From positions 1,231,061 through 1,295,060 of the forward strand of contig NZ_LWKZ01000012.1 of the NCBI RefSeq assembly GCF_001905005.1: a stretch of DNA of 64,000 bases, given 5' to 3'. The DNA is from Streptomyces sp. CB02923. GTDB taxonomy: Bacteria > Actinomycetota > Actinomycetes > Streptomycetales > Streptomycetaceae. Positions 48,401 through 58,000 of the stretch are shown piece after piece. Under the pieces are notes generated by a model that searched no databases, was not told where the DNA came from, and saw only the letters and a list, made by a program, of their open reading frames with translations. The first letter of the stretch is position 1. Every line of letters starts with the position of its first letter. The translations under genes and the position numbers were made by a program.

Positions 48401-48997
48401 GTCCCCGGCCGCGTCCATCCGGGAGCTACCGCTGCCACCCTCCCGGCCCTCCTGCGCGTCCTGCCCGTCCTGTCCGTCCTGTCCGCCCTGTCCCTCCCGC
48501 CCCTCATATCCCTCTTGGTCCTCCTGCCCCTCATCCTCCACAAGGCGGGCCGGGAAGCCGCCCGTGGCGACCGGCCCCCATCGGAGCGGCGTCACCCGGA
48601 TCAGCGACTTGCCCTGCGTGAGCATCGCGGCGCGGTACTCGTGCCAGTTCGGGTGTTCGCCCGCGATGTTGCGGTAGTACTCCACGAGCGGCTCGACCGA
48701 GTCCGGCGCGTCCAGGATCTCCGCCTCGCCGTCGATCTGCACCCAGGGGCCGTTCCACTCGTCGGACAGCACGAGCACGCTCACCGAGGGGGCCCGGCGG
48801 GCGTTGCGCACCTTGGCGCGCTCCGGGTACGTCGCCATCACCAGGCGCCCGGAATCGTCGACGCCGCAGGTCAGCGGCGACGCCTGCGGTGTGCCGTCGG
48901 AACGCCGGGTGAGCAGGACCGCGCGGTGCCGGGGGCGCACGAACTCCAGCAGGCCGTCGAGGTCCACGCGGGTGTTGGTGGCGATGGAAGGGCTCAT
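48398..48997 (-). CDS. PPOX-class flavin/F420-binding protein
   Basis: 199 residues. The split-barrel PNPOx-like domain covers ~1-150 (RHRAVLLTRRSDGTPQASPL, RNARRAPSVSVLVLSDEW, WVQIDGEAEILDAP), the pattern of actinobacterial PPOX proteins that bind F420 or FMN. The last ~45 residues are a Gly/Gln/Glu/Asp-rich repeat (units GQD, EGQ) encoded by 9-bp repeats, not part of the fold. Specific substrate unknown. Confidence 0.85.
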   Translation of the reverse strand: MSPSIATNTRVDLDGLLEFVRPRHRAVLLTRRSDGTPQASPLTCGVDDSGRLVMATYPERAKVRNARRAPSVSVLVLSDEWNGPWVQIDGEAEILDAPDSVEPLVEYYRNIAGEHPNWHEYRAAMLTQGKSLIRVTPLRWGPVATGGFPARLVEDEGQEDQEGYEGREGQGGQDGQDGQDAQEGREGGSGSSRMDAAGD

Positions 48998-49109
48998 GCG
49001 GACGAGCCTAGGCCGTGTGGCGCGTTCGGGAGGGAGCGACGTTCCGGGTGCGGCGCGGCCTGTCGCCCACGGCGCGGCACGGTCCGCCGGTCCGCCGTGT
49101 CCACGCTAT

Positions 49110-49122
49110 TGACTAAAAGTCA
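49110..49122. promoter_or_regulatory. Small palindrome upstream of the hypothetical pair
   Basis: TGACT-AAA-AGTCA, perfect 5-3-5 symmetry and AT-rich for this genome, 53 nt before the GTG at 49175. It includes a TTGACT that could also be a -35 element. Confidence 0.35.
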
Positions 49123-49174
49123 GCCGGGAACGACGCTGCTGGGCAGCCGTCGTAGCCGCACCCCGGGAGGACTG

Positions 49175-49435
49175 GTGGGTACAGGTTCGAGTACAGACGC
49201 ACGGACCGGCGCGGGCGGGGAGAGCGAAGCGCTCCGTGAACTGACCGAAGCGCTCGGCGCCCCGGCGCCGCCCGGCCTCGCCGCTGTCCCGCCCGAAGAA
49301 CTCGGTGTGCTGACACGGGCGTTGCACGCCCGCAGGGAGACCCGCGCCGCGGGCCTCAACGACGCGGCCGAAGAAGCCCTCAAGCTGGTGCCCGCCCTCG
49401 CCCGCGGCCCCGTCCGCCGCATCCTCTTCCGCTGA
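49175..49435 (+). CDS. Hypothetical protein, 86 residues
   Basis: GTG at 49175 with GGGAGGA just upstream (spacing short, 4 nt). Sequence VGTGSSTDARTGAGGESEAL then RELTEALGAPAPPGLAAVPP and a helical C-terminus ending ALARGPVRRILFR. No recognised domain. It is followed after 7-16 nt by another protein of unknown function, so the two are probably co-transcribed. Confidence 0.55.
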   Translation: MGTGSSTDARTGAGGESEALRELTEALGAPAPPGLAAVPPEELGVLTRALHARRETRAAGLNDAAEEALKLVPALARGPVRRILFR

Positions 49436-49451
49436 CCGAACGGTGGTCCCC

Positions 49452-50546
49452 ATGGACACGCTCAGCAACCGCGCCGAGGCACAGAAGCTGGCCCAGCTGC
49501 TCGACGTCCTGCCGGAACAGCTGGACTTCCTGCACGGGCTGCCCGCCGAGGACGTACGGCAACTCCGCGCCCGTACCGTCGACGCGCTCTTCGACGACGT
49601 GCCGGACATGCTCGACCGCATCGCCGCCGCCACCAGACTCGTACCGGCCGGTGTGGCCGCCGCGATCTCGCAGAAGGCGCTCGGCCCGCGGCTGGCCGCC
49701 TCCGTGGCCGGGCGGCTGGACGCCGGCCGCGCCGCCGACATCATCGAGAAGCTGCCGGTCGCCTTCACCGCCGAGTCCTGCGGTCATCTGGACCCCCGCA
49801 AGATCGCCGGGGTCGTCGACCGGCTGGACGAGGACCTCGTGGTCCGCATCGCCGTCGCCCTCGCCGAACGCGGCGACCACCTGACGATGGGCCGCTTCGT
49901 CGGCCACCTGCGCGACCGGGCCCTGGAGCGCATCCTCCAGCTGATCGACGACCGGGTGGTGCTGCGCGTCGGGTTCTTCATCGACATGCCCGAACGCCTC
50001 GACGCCATCCTGGAACTGATGGGGGAGGAGCGGCTTGCCTCGGTCGTGGCGGCGGCCGGGGACGGCCTGTGGCCCGAGGCGCTGGCCGTCGCCGGACTGG
50101 CCGGGCCGGAGCGGCGCGCCCGGGTGGCCGCCCTCACCGCCCGTCAGGACCCCGTACGGCTGGACGGTCTCGTCCGCACCGCGTACGAACAGGGGCTGTG
50201 GGAGTCGCTGTTGCCGCTGGTGGCCCTGCTGTCCGAGGAGGACCGGCGCGCGGTCGCCGCCCTGCCGTCACTGCGCGACGCCCAGGTGCTCGGCGCGGTC
50301 GTCCGGGCGGTGGTCGCGACCGGGCTGTGGGCGGCGTTCCTGCCGCTGGTCGGGGTGTTGCCGCCGGAGTCGCGCAAGGTCGTGGCGGACACGGCGGGGG
50401 CGCTGCCGGACGCGGAGCTGGGCGCGATGGTGCTGGAGGTCGAGAAGCAGGACCTGTGGGACGCGGTGCTGCCACTGGTGGAGATCATGGACGAGCCCGC
50501 CAAGGAGCGCGTCTTCGCGCTGCCGGCCTTCCAAGAGCAGGAGTAG
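49452..50546 (+). CDS. Hypothetical all-helical repeat protein
   Basis: 364 residues from ATG 49452 (a GTG at 49443 is an alternative). Predicted all-alpha with repeated ~35-residue motifs such as VDALFDDVPDMLDRIAAAT, GRAADIIEKLPVAFTA, LVRTAYEQGLWESLLPLVAL and VVRAVVATGLWAAFLPLVGV. The pattern loosely recalls MgtE N-domain or armadillo-like repeats, but there is no CBS or channel domain. Its stop codon lies inside a hexanucleotide-like GGAGYA repeat (50530-50590). Function unknown; a scaffold or sensor role is only a guess. Confidence 0.75.
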   Translation: MDTLSNRAEAQKLAQLLDVLPEQLDFLHGLPAEDVRQLRARTVDALFDDVPDMLDRIAAATRLVPAGVAAAISQKALGPRLAASVAGRLDAGRAADIIEKLPVAFTAESCGHLDPRKIAGVVDRLDEDLVVRIAVALAERGDHLTMGRFVGHLRDRALERILQLIDDRVVLRVGFFIDMPERLDAILELMGEERLASVVAAAGDGLWPEALAVAGLAGPERRARVAALTARQDPVRLDGLVRTAYEQGLWESLLPLVALLSEEDRRAVAALPSLRDAQVLGAVVRAVVATGLWAAFLPLVGVLPPESRKVVADTAGALPDAELGAMVLEVEKQDLWDAVLPLVEIMDEPAKERVFALPAFQEQE

Positions 50547-50696
50547 GGGCAGGAGCAGGAGTAGAGGTAGAGGTAGGGCGGGAGTAGAGGTACGGGCGCG
50601 GTGGTGACGGCAGCAACAAGGGGAGAGGCAGCAGGCGTTCGCCGTCCGCTCAATCCGCCCTGGGCGCAAAGCGGGTGGCTTCGCGGGGCCGCCCGT

Positions 50697-50709
50697 TAGC
50701 GTCCGGGAC
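50697..50709 (+). promoter_or_regulatory. Leaderless promoter for the MBL-fold gene
   Basis: TAGCGT (50697-50702), 7 nt, ATG at 50710, with no Shine-Dalgarno. Confidence 0.45.
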
Positions 50710-51591
50710 ATGACCGCCTCTCCCGATGACGGCCGCGTTCCCGGCGGCCCCGCCCGGACCGCTCCCGACCGGACCATCTCCGCCCGGACCGCTCCCGCCC
50801 AGATCGCCACCGCCCGGACCATCTCCGCCCGGACCGCCCCCGCCCCGACCGCCACCGCCCGGACCGCCCCCGACCAGATTGCCCCCGACGTCTGGCACCT
50901 GCCGTTCCCGGTGGGCCACGTCTACCTCGTACGGCTGGCCGACGGCGGGTACGCGGCCGTCGACTCCGGTGTCCCGGGCTCGGCCCCGGTGATCCTCGAC
51001 GCGGTGACCCGCCTCGGCGGGCGGCCGGACGCGCTGCGGCAGATCGTGCTGACCCACTTCCACATCGACCACATGGGCTCGGCCGCCGACCTGGTGGCCG
51101 CCACCGGCGCCCGTGTCCTGGCCGGCGCGGCGGACGCCCCGTACATCTGCGGCACCGCGCCCGAGCCGCCGCCGGCGCTCACCCCCACCGAACGGCCGCT
51201 GCTCGAAAAGGTCCTGGCGGGTATGACGGGGGTGGGCACGCCGCCGCTGAAGCATGTACGGGTGGATGTCGAACTCCACGACGGAGATGTCCTCGACGAC
51301 TGGCCCGAGCCCGCCCATGTGCTCCACGTCCCCGGCCACACGCCCGGCAGCACAGCCGTCCACCTGCCTGCCGCCGGTGTGCTGTTCACCGGCGATCCCA
51401 TAGGGACGGGACCGGACGGCCGGGTCGTCCTCGGCCCCTTCAACGTCGACCGGGCGCAGGCCATCGCCTCCTTCCGGCGGCTGGCCGCGCTGCCCGGCGT
51501 GGACACGCTGTGCGTACCGCACGGCATACCGGTGCGTACGGGCGCCGCGCGTGCCCTGGCCGCGGCCACGCCGGAGTCCGACTGGCTGTGA
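50710..51591 (+). CDS. Metallo-beta-lactamase-fold hydrolase
   Basis: 293 residues. The zinc motif THFHIDHMGS (HxHxDH) lies near residue 119; further ligand regions are HVPGHTPGSTAVH and LFTGDPIGT. The first ~55 residues are an expanded Arg-Thr-Ala-Pro/Arg-Thr-Ile-Ser repeat that is not part of the fold. It is likely a glyoxalase II- or lactonase-like hydrolase; substrate unknown. Followed by an alpha/beta hydrolase on the same strand. Confidence 0.88.
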   Translation: MTASPDDGRVPGGPARTAPDRTISARTAPAQIATARTISARTAPAPTATARTAPDQIAPDVWHLPFPVGHVYLVRLADGGYAAVDSGVPGSAPVILDAVTRLGGRPDALRQIVLTHFHIDHMGSAADLVAATGARVLAGAADAPYICGTAPEPPPALTPTERPLLEKVLAGMTGVGTPPLKHVRVDVELHDGDVLDDWPEPAHVLHVPGHTPGSTAVHLPAAGVLFTGDPIGTGPDGRVVLGPFNVDRAQAIASFRRLAALPGVDTLCVPHGIPVRTGAARALAAATPESDWL

Positions 51592-51603
51592 GCCGGACCG
51601 TAC

Positions 51604-51670
51604 GGACGTCGGGCTGCCGGACGCCGGGCTGCCGGACGCCGGGCCGCCGGACGTCGGGCCGCCGGACGTC
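51604..51670. repeat. 15-bp tandem repeat
   Basis: Four and a half units of GGACGTCGGGCTGCC with T/C alternations, between the MBL-fold gene and the alpha/beta hydrolase. Confidence 0.85.
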
Positions 51671-51757
51671 CGCGAAGGGTGTTCCGCCCCTGCGGTGAGA
51701 ATAGGGTCCGGTGCGCTGCCCCGACCGCGGCGCGGAACGCAACAGAAAGGCTTCGCC

Positions 51758-52453
51758 ATGCAGCTGCACACCCACGAGTGGGGCGCTGGTGACCGGGTCG
51801 CGGTGCTGGTCCACGGCATCATGTCGGACCACCGGACCTGGCGCCGGGTGGGCCCGGCGCTGGCCGACCGCGGCTACCGCGTGCTCGCCGTCGACCTGCG
51901 CGGCCACGGCGCCAGCCCGCGCGGCCCGTACGGGGACGAGCTCTTCGCCGACGACCTGGTGGAGACCCTGCCCGGGGACGTGGAGCTGGCGCTGGGGCAC
52001 TCGCTCGGCGCGATGGCGCTGTCGCTGGCGGCCGAGCGGCTGCGTCCGCGCCGCGCCGTCTACTCGGACCCGGCCTGGACCCTCGGCAACACCGAGCGCC
52101 CGATGGATCCCGCGCTGTTCGTCGAGTTCAAGCGCGCCACCCACCAGATGGTCCGGGGCTTCAATCCGCGCTGGGACGAGGCCGACGTCGACATCGAGCT
52201 GGCGACGATCGAGGTCTGGGACCCCGGCACCGCGCTCGCCCTGTCCGGCAGCGGCCTCAAGGAGCGCATACCGGAGCGCGCGGTGGTTCCCTCCCTGGTG
52301 CAGGTGGCCGGGGAGGGCTTCCTGTTCACGGAGGCCGACAAGGGACGGGTGGCGGCGCGCGGCTTCGAGGTCCGTACGGTCGAGGGTGCCGGGCACACCA
52401 TCCATCGGGACGATTTCGACGGTTTCATGAAGTCGCTGGACGGCTGGATCTGA
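51758..52453 (+). CDS. Alpha/beta hydrolase
   Basis: 231 residues from ATG 51758 (AGAAAGG 7 nt upstream). Oxyanion motif VLVHGIMSDH, LRGHGAS, nucleophile elbow LGHSLGAMALS and the catalytic His in EGAGHTIHRDD give a complete serine hydrolase triad set. No lid domain or signal peptide is seen, so it is a cytosolic esterase or lactonase-like enzyme of unknown substrate. Confidence 0.9.
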   Translation: MQLHTHEWGAGDRVAVLVHGIMSDHRTWRRVGPALADRGYRVLAVDLRGHGASPRGPYGDELFADDLVETLPGDVELALGHSLGAMALSLAAERLRPRRAVYSDPAWTLGNTERPMDPALFVEFKRATHQMVRGFNPRWDEADVDIELATIEVWDPGTALALSGSGLKERIPERAVVPSLVQVAGEGFLFTEADKGRVAARGFEVRTVEGAGHTIHRDDFDGFMKSLDGWI

Positions 52454-52665
52454 CCGGGACGGCCCGCCGGGGACCGGGATTTGCCCCAGATGTTCAATCT
52501 TGCGCCATTCGGGGTGTGGCCGGAATGACGGAGGCGCCCGGCCCCGCCCGGGTGTTTTGCTGCGGTCGGCGGCGGCTGATTAGGGTGTGGTGCGTGGTAG
52601 TAGCAACCACCCGCCCCGGTCGGCATGCGGACCGGCGACCCGAAATCCCCTGAGGCAGCACAGCG

Positions 52666-53280
52666 ATGACCGAACCGGCGACACCGGCCCGGGGCCCCGC
52701 CGCCGCGCCGGAACGCCCCGCGTCGGTCTCCACGCGCCCGCCCGCCGGGCGGCTCGCCGAGGAGCGCGTCACCGCTCTTGTGCTGACGTACCGTCAGTCG
52801 CTGCTGCGGTACGTCACGGGCCTGCTGCCCGCCGATCCGCAGCGCGCGGAGGACGTCGTCCAGGAAACGCTGTTGCGCGCCTGGCTGGAAAGCGACATCT
52901 CCCGCGTACGGGACACCCGGCGCGAAACCGGGTGGGAACCCGGCCTGCCCTGGCTGTTCAAGGTCGCCCGCAATGTCGTGATCGACTGGAGCCGGCGCGA
53001 CAGCTCCCGGCCCGCGGTGCCGACCGGACTGCCGCCGGAGACGGCCGGTCCGGCGGACGAGGTCGCACGCGTCGTGGAACGGACGCACGTCGTCGAGTTG
53101 CTCGCCCAACTGTCCCGCCCCCATCGAGAGGTTCTGGTGTACACATACCTGCTCGGCTGTTCCGGACCGGATACGGCGCACGCGCTGGGCATACCGCCCG
53201 GCACGGTGAAGTCCCGGCTGCACCACGCGATGCACCACCTGCGGCGGGCCGCCGCGCCCGACGCCCGGGACCGCGGATGA
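52666..53280 (+). CDS. ECF-type RNA polymerase sigma factor
   Basis: 204 residues. Region 2 is visible as YRQSLLRYVTGLLPADPQRA followed by EDVVQETLLRAW; region 4 as LSRPHREVLVYTYLLGCSGP and DTAHALGIPPGTVKSRLHHA. The N-terminal ~30 residues are Pro/Ala rich. No anti-sigma factor gene is adjacent; instead the ATG of the next membrane protein overlaps its stop (ATGA), so it is co-translated with the T7SS genes and may direct their expression. Confidence 0.9.
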   Translation: MTEPATPARGPAAAPERPASVSTRPPAGRLAEERVTALVLTYRQSLLRYVTGLLPADPQRAEDVVQETLLRAWLESDISRVRDTRRETGWEPGLPWLFKVARNVVIDWSRRDSSRPAVPTGLPPETAGPADEVARVVERTHVVELLAQLSRPHREVLVYTYLLGCSGPDTAHALGIPPGTVKSRLHHAMHHLRRAAAPDARDRG

Positions 53281-55022
53281 GCGGGCCGGGCCAGGCCGTG
53301 CCGCCGGGAGCGGCGGCCGCCGCGGTACCGGCGCAGTCCCCGGTTCCGCTGGCCCTCGGTATGCCGGACCGCAACTCCTGGCTGATCCTGATCGGCTTCC
53401 TCGTCGTCCTCGTCCTGCTCATCTGGCTCCTCGCCCGGACCGTGCGCAGGCAGGGCGGCCTGCGCCGCACCTGCCGCCGGGTCGCGTGGGAGGTCCGGAT
53501 GACCGCGCGGGCGTTCACCGCGCCGCTCCGCGCCTACCTGCGGCACCGGCGCTGCGCCCGGACCCTGGCCGCGTACTTCGCCGACCCGGCCGCCTACGAC
53601 GTGTCCCGTGCGGCGCTCGACCGCGCGGACGCGGACGCGGGCGACGGCTGCTACGCGCCGACCGTTCAGCTGTCCCCGGCCTGGGACCGCGTACACGTCG
53701 TCGTCGCGGGCCGCGACCCGGCCGGTGCCCCCGGCCCGCTCCTGCCCTGGGCGGGCGCGGCGGAAGAACCGGGGGAGTGGACCTGGTCCGCGCGCGCCGA
53801 CGCGGTGCGGGGGCCGTCGGTGGCGCACGGACGCGCCGTACGGCTGCCGCTCGTCCTCGGCGTGGACCGCAAGGCGACGGGCGTGGTGCTCGTCGACTGG
53901 CTGCGCGGTCCCGCGGCGCTGGGCGTCGAGGGTGACCCGCAGGTCTCCCGCAGCGTGCTCCAGGCGCTGGCCGCCCAGGTGGACCGGCTGCCGGACGGGC
54001 CGCCGGTCCTGGTGACGCCCGGCGTGCACCCGCGCTTCCCGGGCCGTTCGCTGGACGACGTCCTCGCCGAACTCGCCGCGGACCGCTGGGCGGCACCGGG
54101 GCAGGGGATACCGGACGTACCGGAGATTCCGGATGCTACGGCGGTGCCGGTGGTCGTCTGCTGGGCGCCCACGGCCGACCAGGCGGCACGGCTGGCGGAC
54201 CTCTGCGCACGGGGACGCGCCCGCGCGCTCGTCGGCGGCCGGCTGCCGGGCGCCTGCTGGGTCCTGCACGCCGAGTCGGACGGACGGCTGCTCGGCCCCG
54301 GGCCGCGGGTGGACGTGGAGTCGCCCGCGCTGGGCGGGGCCGTGGCCCGCGCGGTCAAGCGCAGGCAGCCCGCGCCGCACTGCGTCCTGCCGGGAGCCGG
54401 TATGGGCACGGGGACAGGTACAGGGACAGGGACGGGCATGGGGCCGGACTCCGGTTACGGCGCTCCGGCCGAGCCCGTATGGGAACCGGCCCCGGCGATG
54501 CCGGACCTGCGCAAGCCGGAGCCGGAGCCCGAGCAGGACCACCCGACCAGCCCGCTCCCGCCGCAGCCGCAGATGCCGCAGCCGCAGGCACAGCCGATGC
54601 CGGCCGCCTGGCCCGCCGCCCCGCCGCCCGCGTACGGGCCCCCCGGCAGCGCCGGACCCCACACGTACGGCGCGCCGCACGAAGCGCCGTACGAAGCACC
54701 GCCCGCACCCGTCGCCTTCGACGCCGACTTCGCCGAGCCCGCGCCGGGCGCGCCCGCTCCGGCGACCGCACCCGCGCAACCTGGTCCCGTACCCGCACAG
54801 CGGCCGGACGCACCCGCCCCCCACGGGGCCGCAGCGCACTCCCCGGCGGCCTCCGGCACCCCGGCCGACGCCGGCGCCGGAGCCGACTTCGCGGAACCGG
54901 ACCTGGCCGAACCCCGGGCCGCCGCCGCGCCGCCCGGTCTGTCCGGGGTGTCCGCCGCAGGCACCTCCGACGCCGACTCCGACCCCGCCGATCCTCAGGA
55001 ACGGACCCCTCGTACCCCGTGA
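53277..55022 (+). CDS. Single-pass membrane protein, probable T7SS-associated component
   Basis: 581 residues. One transmembrane helix at ~33-53 (SWLILIGFLVVLVLLIWLLA), basic juxtamembrane region (RTVRRQGGLRRTCRR), a globular cytoplasmic domain to ~residue 370, then a ~210-residue Pro/Ala/Gly-rich C-terminus including a short Gly-Thr-Gly repeat and PQPQMPQPQAQP. It lies between the sigma factor and eccC, overlapping both, and loosely resembles EccE-like T7SS proteins by topology; sequence family is not recognised. Confidence 0.75.
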   Translation: MSGPGQAVPPGAAAAAVPAQSPVPLALGMPDRNSWLILIGFLVVLVLLIWLLARTVRRQGGLRRTCRRVAWEVRMTARAFTAPLRAYLRHRRCARTLAAYFADPAAYDVSRAALDRADADAGDGCYAPTVQLSPAWDRVHVVVAGRDPAGAPGPLLPWAGAAEEPGEWTWSARADAVRGPSVAHGRAVRLPLVLGVDRKATGVVLVDWLRGPAALGVEGDPQVSRSVLQALAAQVDRLPDGPPVLVTPGVHPRFPGRSLDDVLAELAADRWAAPGQGIPDVPEIPDATAVPVVVCWAPTADQAARLADLCARGRARALVGGRLPGACWVLHAESDGRLLGPGPRVDVESPALGGAVARAVKRRQPAPHCVLPGAGMGTGTGTGTGTGMGPDSGYGAPAEPVWEPAPAMPDLRKPEPEPEQDHPTSPLPPQPQMPQPQAQPMPAAWPAAPPPAYGPPGSAGPHTYGAPHEAPYEAPPAPVAFDADFAEPAPGAPAPATAPAQPGPVPAQRPDAPAPHGAAAHSPAASGTPADAGAGADFAEPDLAEPRAAAAPPGLSGVSAAGTSDADSDPADPQERTPRTP

Positions 55023-58000
55023 GACTCTTCGTCACCCTCGCTCCGGCCGCTCCGGCCCGGCCCGGCTCCCCGCAGCCCGCCCCCGAGCGGCGCGACCTGG
55101 TCCTGCACACCCCGGGCACGACCACCGTCGGCGCCCTGGCCGCCCGCCTCGCCGGTGAGCCCGCTTCCGGCGACACGCCTCCCGCCCTCTTCCTCGGCGA
55201 CCGCGAACTCCGCGCGGACCTGCCGGTGTCCGCCACCGGCATACGCGACGGCGCCACGCTCGGCCTCGGCGGCCCCGTACCGCCGGAGCCGGACGGCGGC
55301 TACGGACCGGACCGCGCCGAGCTGCCGCCCCCGTCCCGCTCCGCCGACGGCGAGCGGCTGCCGCGCGCGCCCCGCGTGGAACTCCAGCTGGTCGGCGGCC
55401 GTGGCGCCGGACGGGTCTGGCCGCTGGACCCCGGTACGCACACCGTCGGCCCGGCAGCGGGCAGCTCGGTGCGCCTCCAGGGCCGCGACGTGCCCGGCGC
55501 GGGTATCCGGATCACCGTCCGCCCGGACGGCACGGTCCTGCTGGAAGCCGGTCCGGCCGCCCGCGCGTCCGCCGACAGCACGGCGGCGGACGGTGGCAGG
55601 CCCGCGCCCGGCCACCGCGCCGACGTACAGCTGTCGGTGCCCGAACCGCCGCCCGCGCGGCCCCGCGCCGACGCCACTCCGCTGCCGCCCGCCCCGCCGC
55701 CCGAACTGCCCGACCCGTACGCCGACACCCACCTGCCGGTCCCCGAAGGCTGGGTGGAGTGGCCGCTCGGCGGCGAGCTGCGGCTGGGCGAGTTCCTGCT
55801 GCGGGTGGCCGAGCCCACCGAGGCGGACGCCGCCGTGACGGCGTCCGAGGACGGCGCCCACCTGGACTTCAACCGGCCGCCGCGGATCGTCCCGCCGCTG
55901 GTTCCGGAGCGGTTCACGCTGCCGTCGCCGCCCTCGCCGCCGCCCCGGCGCACCATCCCGCTGCTGGTGGTGGTGGCGCCGATGTTCATGGGCATCGGCA
56001 TGGTCGTCTTCCTGCACTCGTACTTCTACCTGATGTTCGCGTTCTTCAGCCCGGTGCTCGCCATCGGCAACTACATCAGCTCCCGGCGCAGCGGCTGGCG
56101 CGACTTCCTCACCTCGGTCGCCAACTACCGCGCCCGGCGCGCCTCGCTGGAGCAGGACGTCAAGGGCATGGTCGAGCGCGAGCGCGGCCTGCGCGTCGCC
56201 GCCGGACCCGACCCGGCCGCCGCCGGCATGTGGGCCGTCGGCCCCGGCGCCCGGCTGTGGGAGCGCCGCCGCGGCCACCCCGACCACCTGCTGCTGCGCG
56301 TCGGCACCGTACGCCAGGCGTCGCTGCTGACGATCGAGGACAGCTCCCGCGAGGACAACCACCGCACGGTGAACTGGCAGATCCCCGACATGCCGATCGG
56401 CGTGGACCTGTGCGGGGACGGCGTCGTCGGCATCGCGGGCGAGACGGACGCGGCGCGGGCGCTGGCCCGCTGGACGGTCGCGCAGGCCGCGGTCCTGCAC
56501 AGCCCGCGCGACGTACGGATCACCGTGCTCACCGACCCCGCGGGCGCGCCCGCCTGGGAGTGGGTGCGCTGGCTGCCGCACGCCCGCCCCGGCGAGGGCG
56601 GCGTGACCGCGCCGCCCACCGGCGGCCCCACCGTGACCCTCGGCAACGACCCGGAGACGGTCGCCAACCGGGTCTCCGAACTGGTCTCCGCGATCCGCTC
56701 CCGGGCCCGTTCGCGGGAGTCCGCGATGGGCGGCGCGCTGCTGGCCGAGCCCGACCTCGTCGTGGTGCTGGACGGCGCCCGGCGGCTGCGTGACGTACCC
56801 GGTGTGGTGCAGGTCCTCAAGGAGGGCCCGTCCGTACGGGTCTTCCTGATCTGCCTCGACCAGGAGGAGCGGATGCTCCCCGAGGAGTGCGTCACCGTCT
56901 GCGCGGTCGGCGCCCGCGAGGTGACGCTGCGCCGCACCGGCAGCGCCGACCTCACCGGCATCCGCCCCGACCTGGTGGACACCGGCTGGTGCGAGCGGAT
57001 CGCGCGGTCCCTGGCCCCCGTACGCGACGTCACCCCGGACGGCTCGGACGGCCTGCCGGACCGCGTCAAGCTGCTGGACCTGCTGGGCCTGGAACCCCCG
57101 CAGGCCGCCGAACTGACCGCCCGCTGGACCAAGCGCCCGGCCTCCACCGGCGTCCTGCTCGGCGCCGGCTACACCGGCCCGGTCACCTTCGACCTGGTCA
57201 AGGACGGCCCGCACGGCCTCATCGCGGGCACCACCGGCGCCGGCAAGTCCGAACTGCTCCAGACGCTGGTGGCCTCCCTGGCGGCGGTCAACCGGCCGGA
57301 CGAGATGACGTTCGTGCTCGTCGACTACAAGGGCGGCAGCGCCTTCGCGGGCTGCGAACGGCTGCCGCACGTGCTGGGCATGGTCACCGACCTGGACAGC
57401 CACCTCGTCGAGCGGGCCCTGACCTCGCTGACCGCGGAACTGACCCGCCGCGAGCGCATCCTCGCCGACGCGGGCGCCAAGGACCACACCGAATACCGGG
57501 CGATGCGCCGCCGCGACCCCGCGATGGCGCCGCTGCCGAGGCTGCTGCTCATCATCGACGAGTTCGCCACCCTCGCCCGCGACGTGCCCGAGTTCGTACC
57601 CGGCCTGGTCGGCATCGCCCAGCGCGGCCGCTCCCTCGGCCTGCACCTGCTGCTCGCCACCCAGCGCCCGGCCGGTGTGGTCACCGCCGACATCCGCGCC
57701 AACACCAACCTGCGGATCTCGCTGCGCGTCACCGACGCCCTCGACAGCCAGGACGTCCTGGAGGTCAACGACGCGGTGAGCATCTCCAGTGACACCCCGG
57801 GCCGCGCCCTGGCGCGGATCGGGCACCGCTCGGTGCTCCCGTTCCAGACCGCCTTCGTCGGCGCCGTACGCGACGCCGCGCAGGCCACGCCGCCCGACGC
57901 CGGGGACACGGACGGCCAGGGCACCCAGGCCGGGCCGCAGTCCGAGGCCGACGTGTGGACCAGCGAACTCACCTGGTCACTCCTGGGCCGTACGGCTGCC

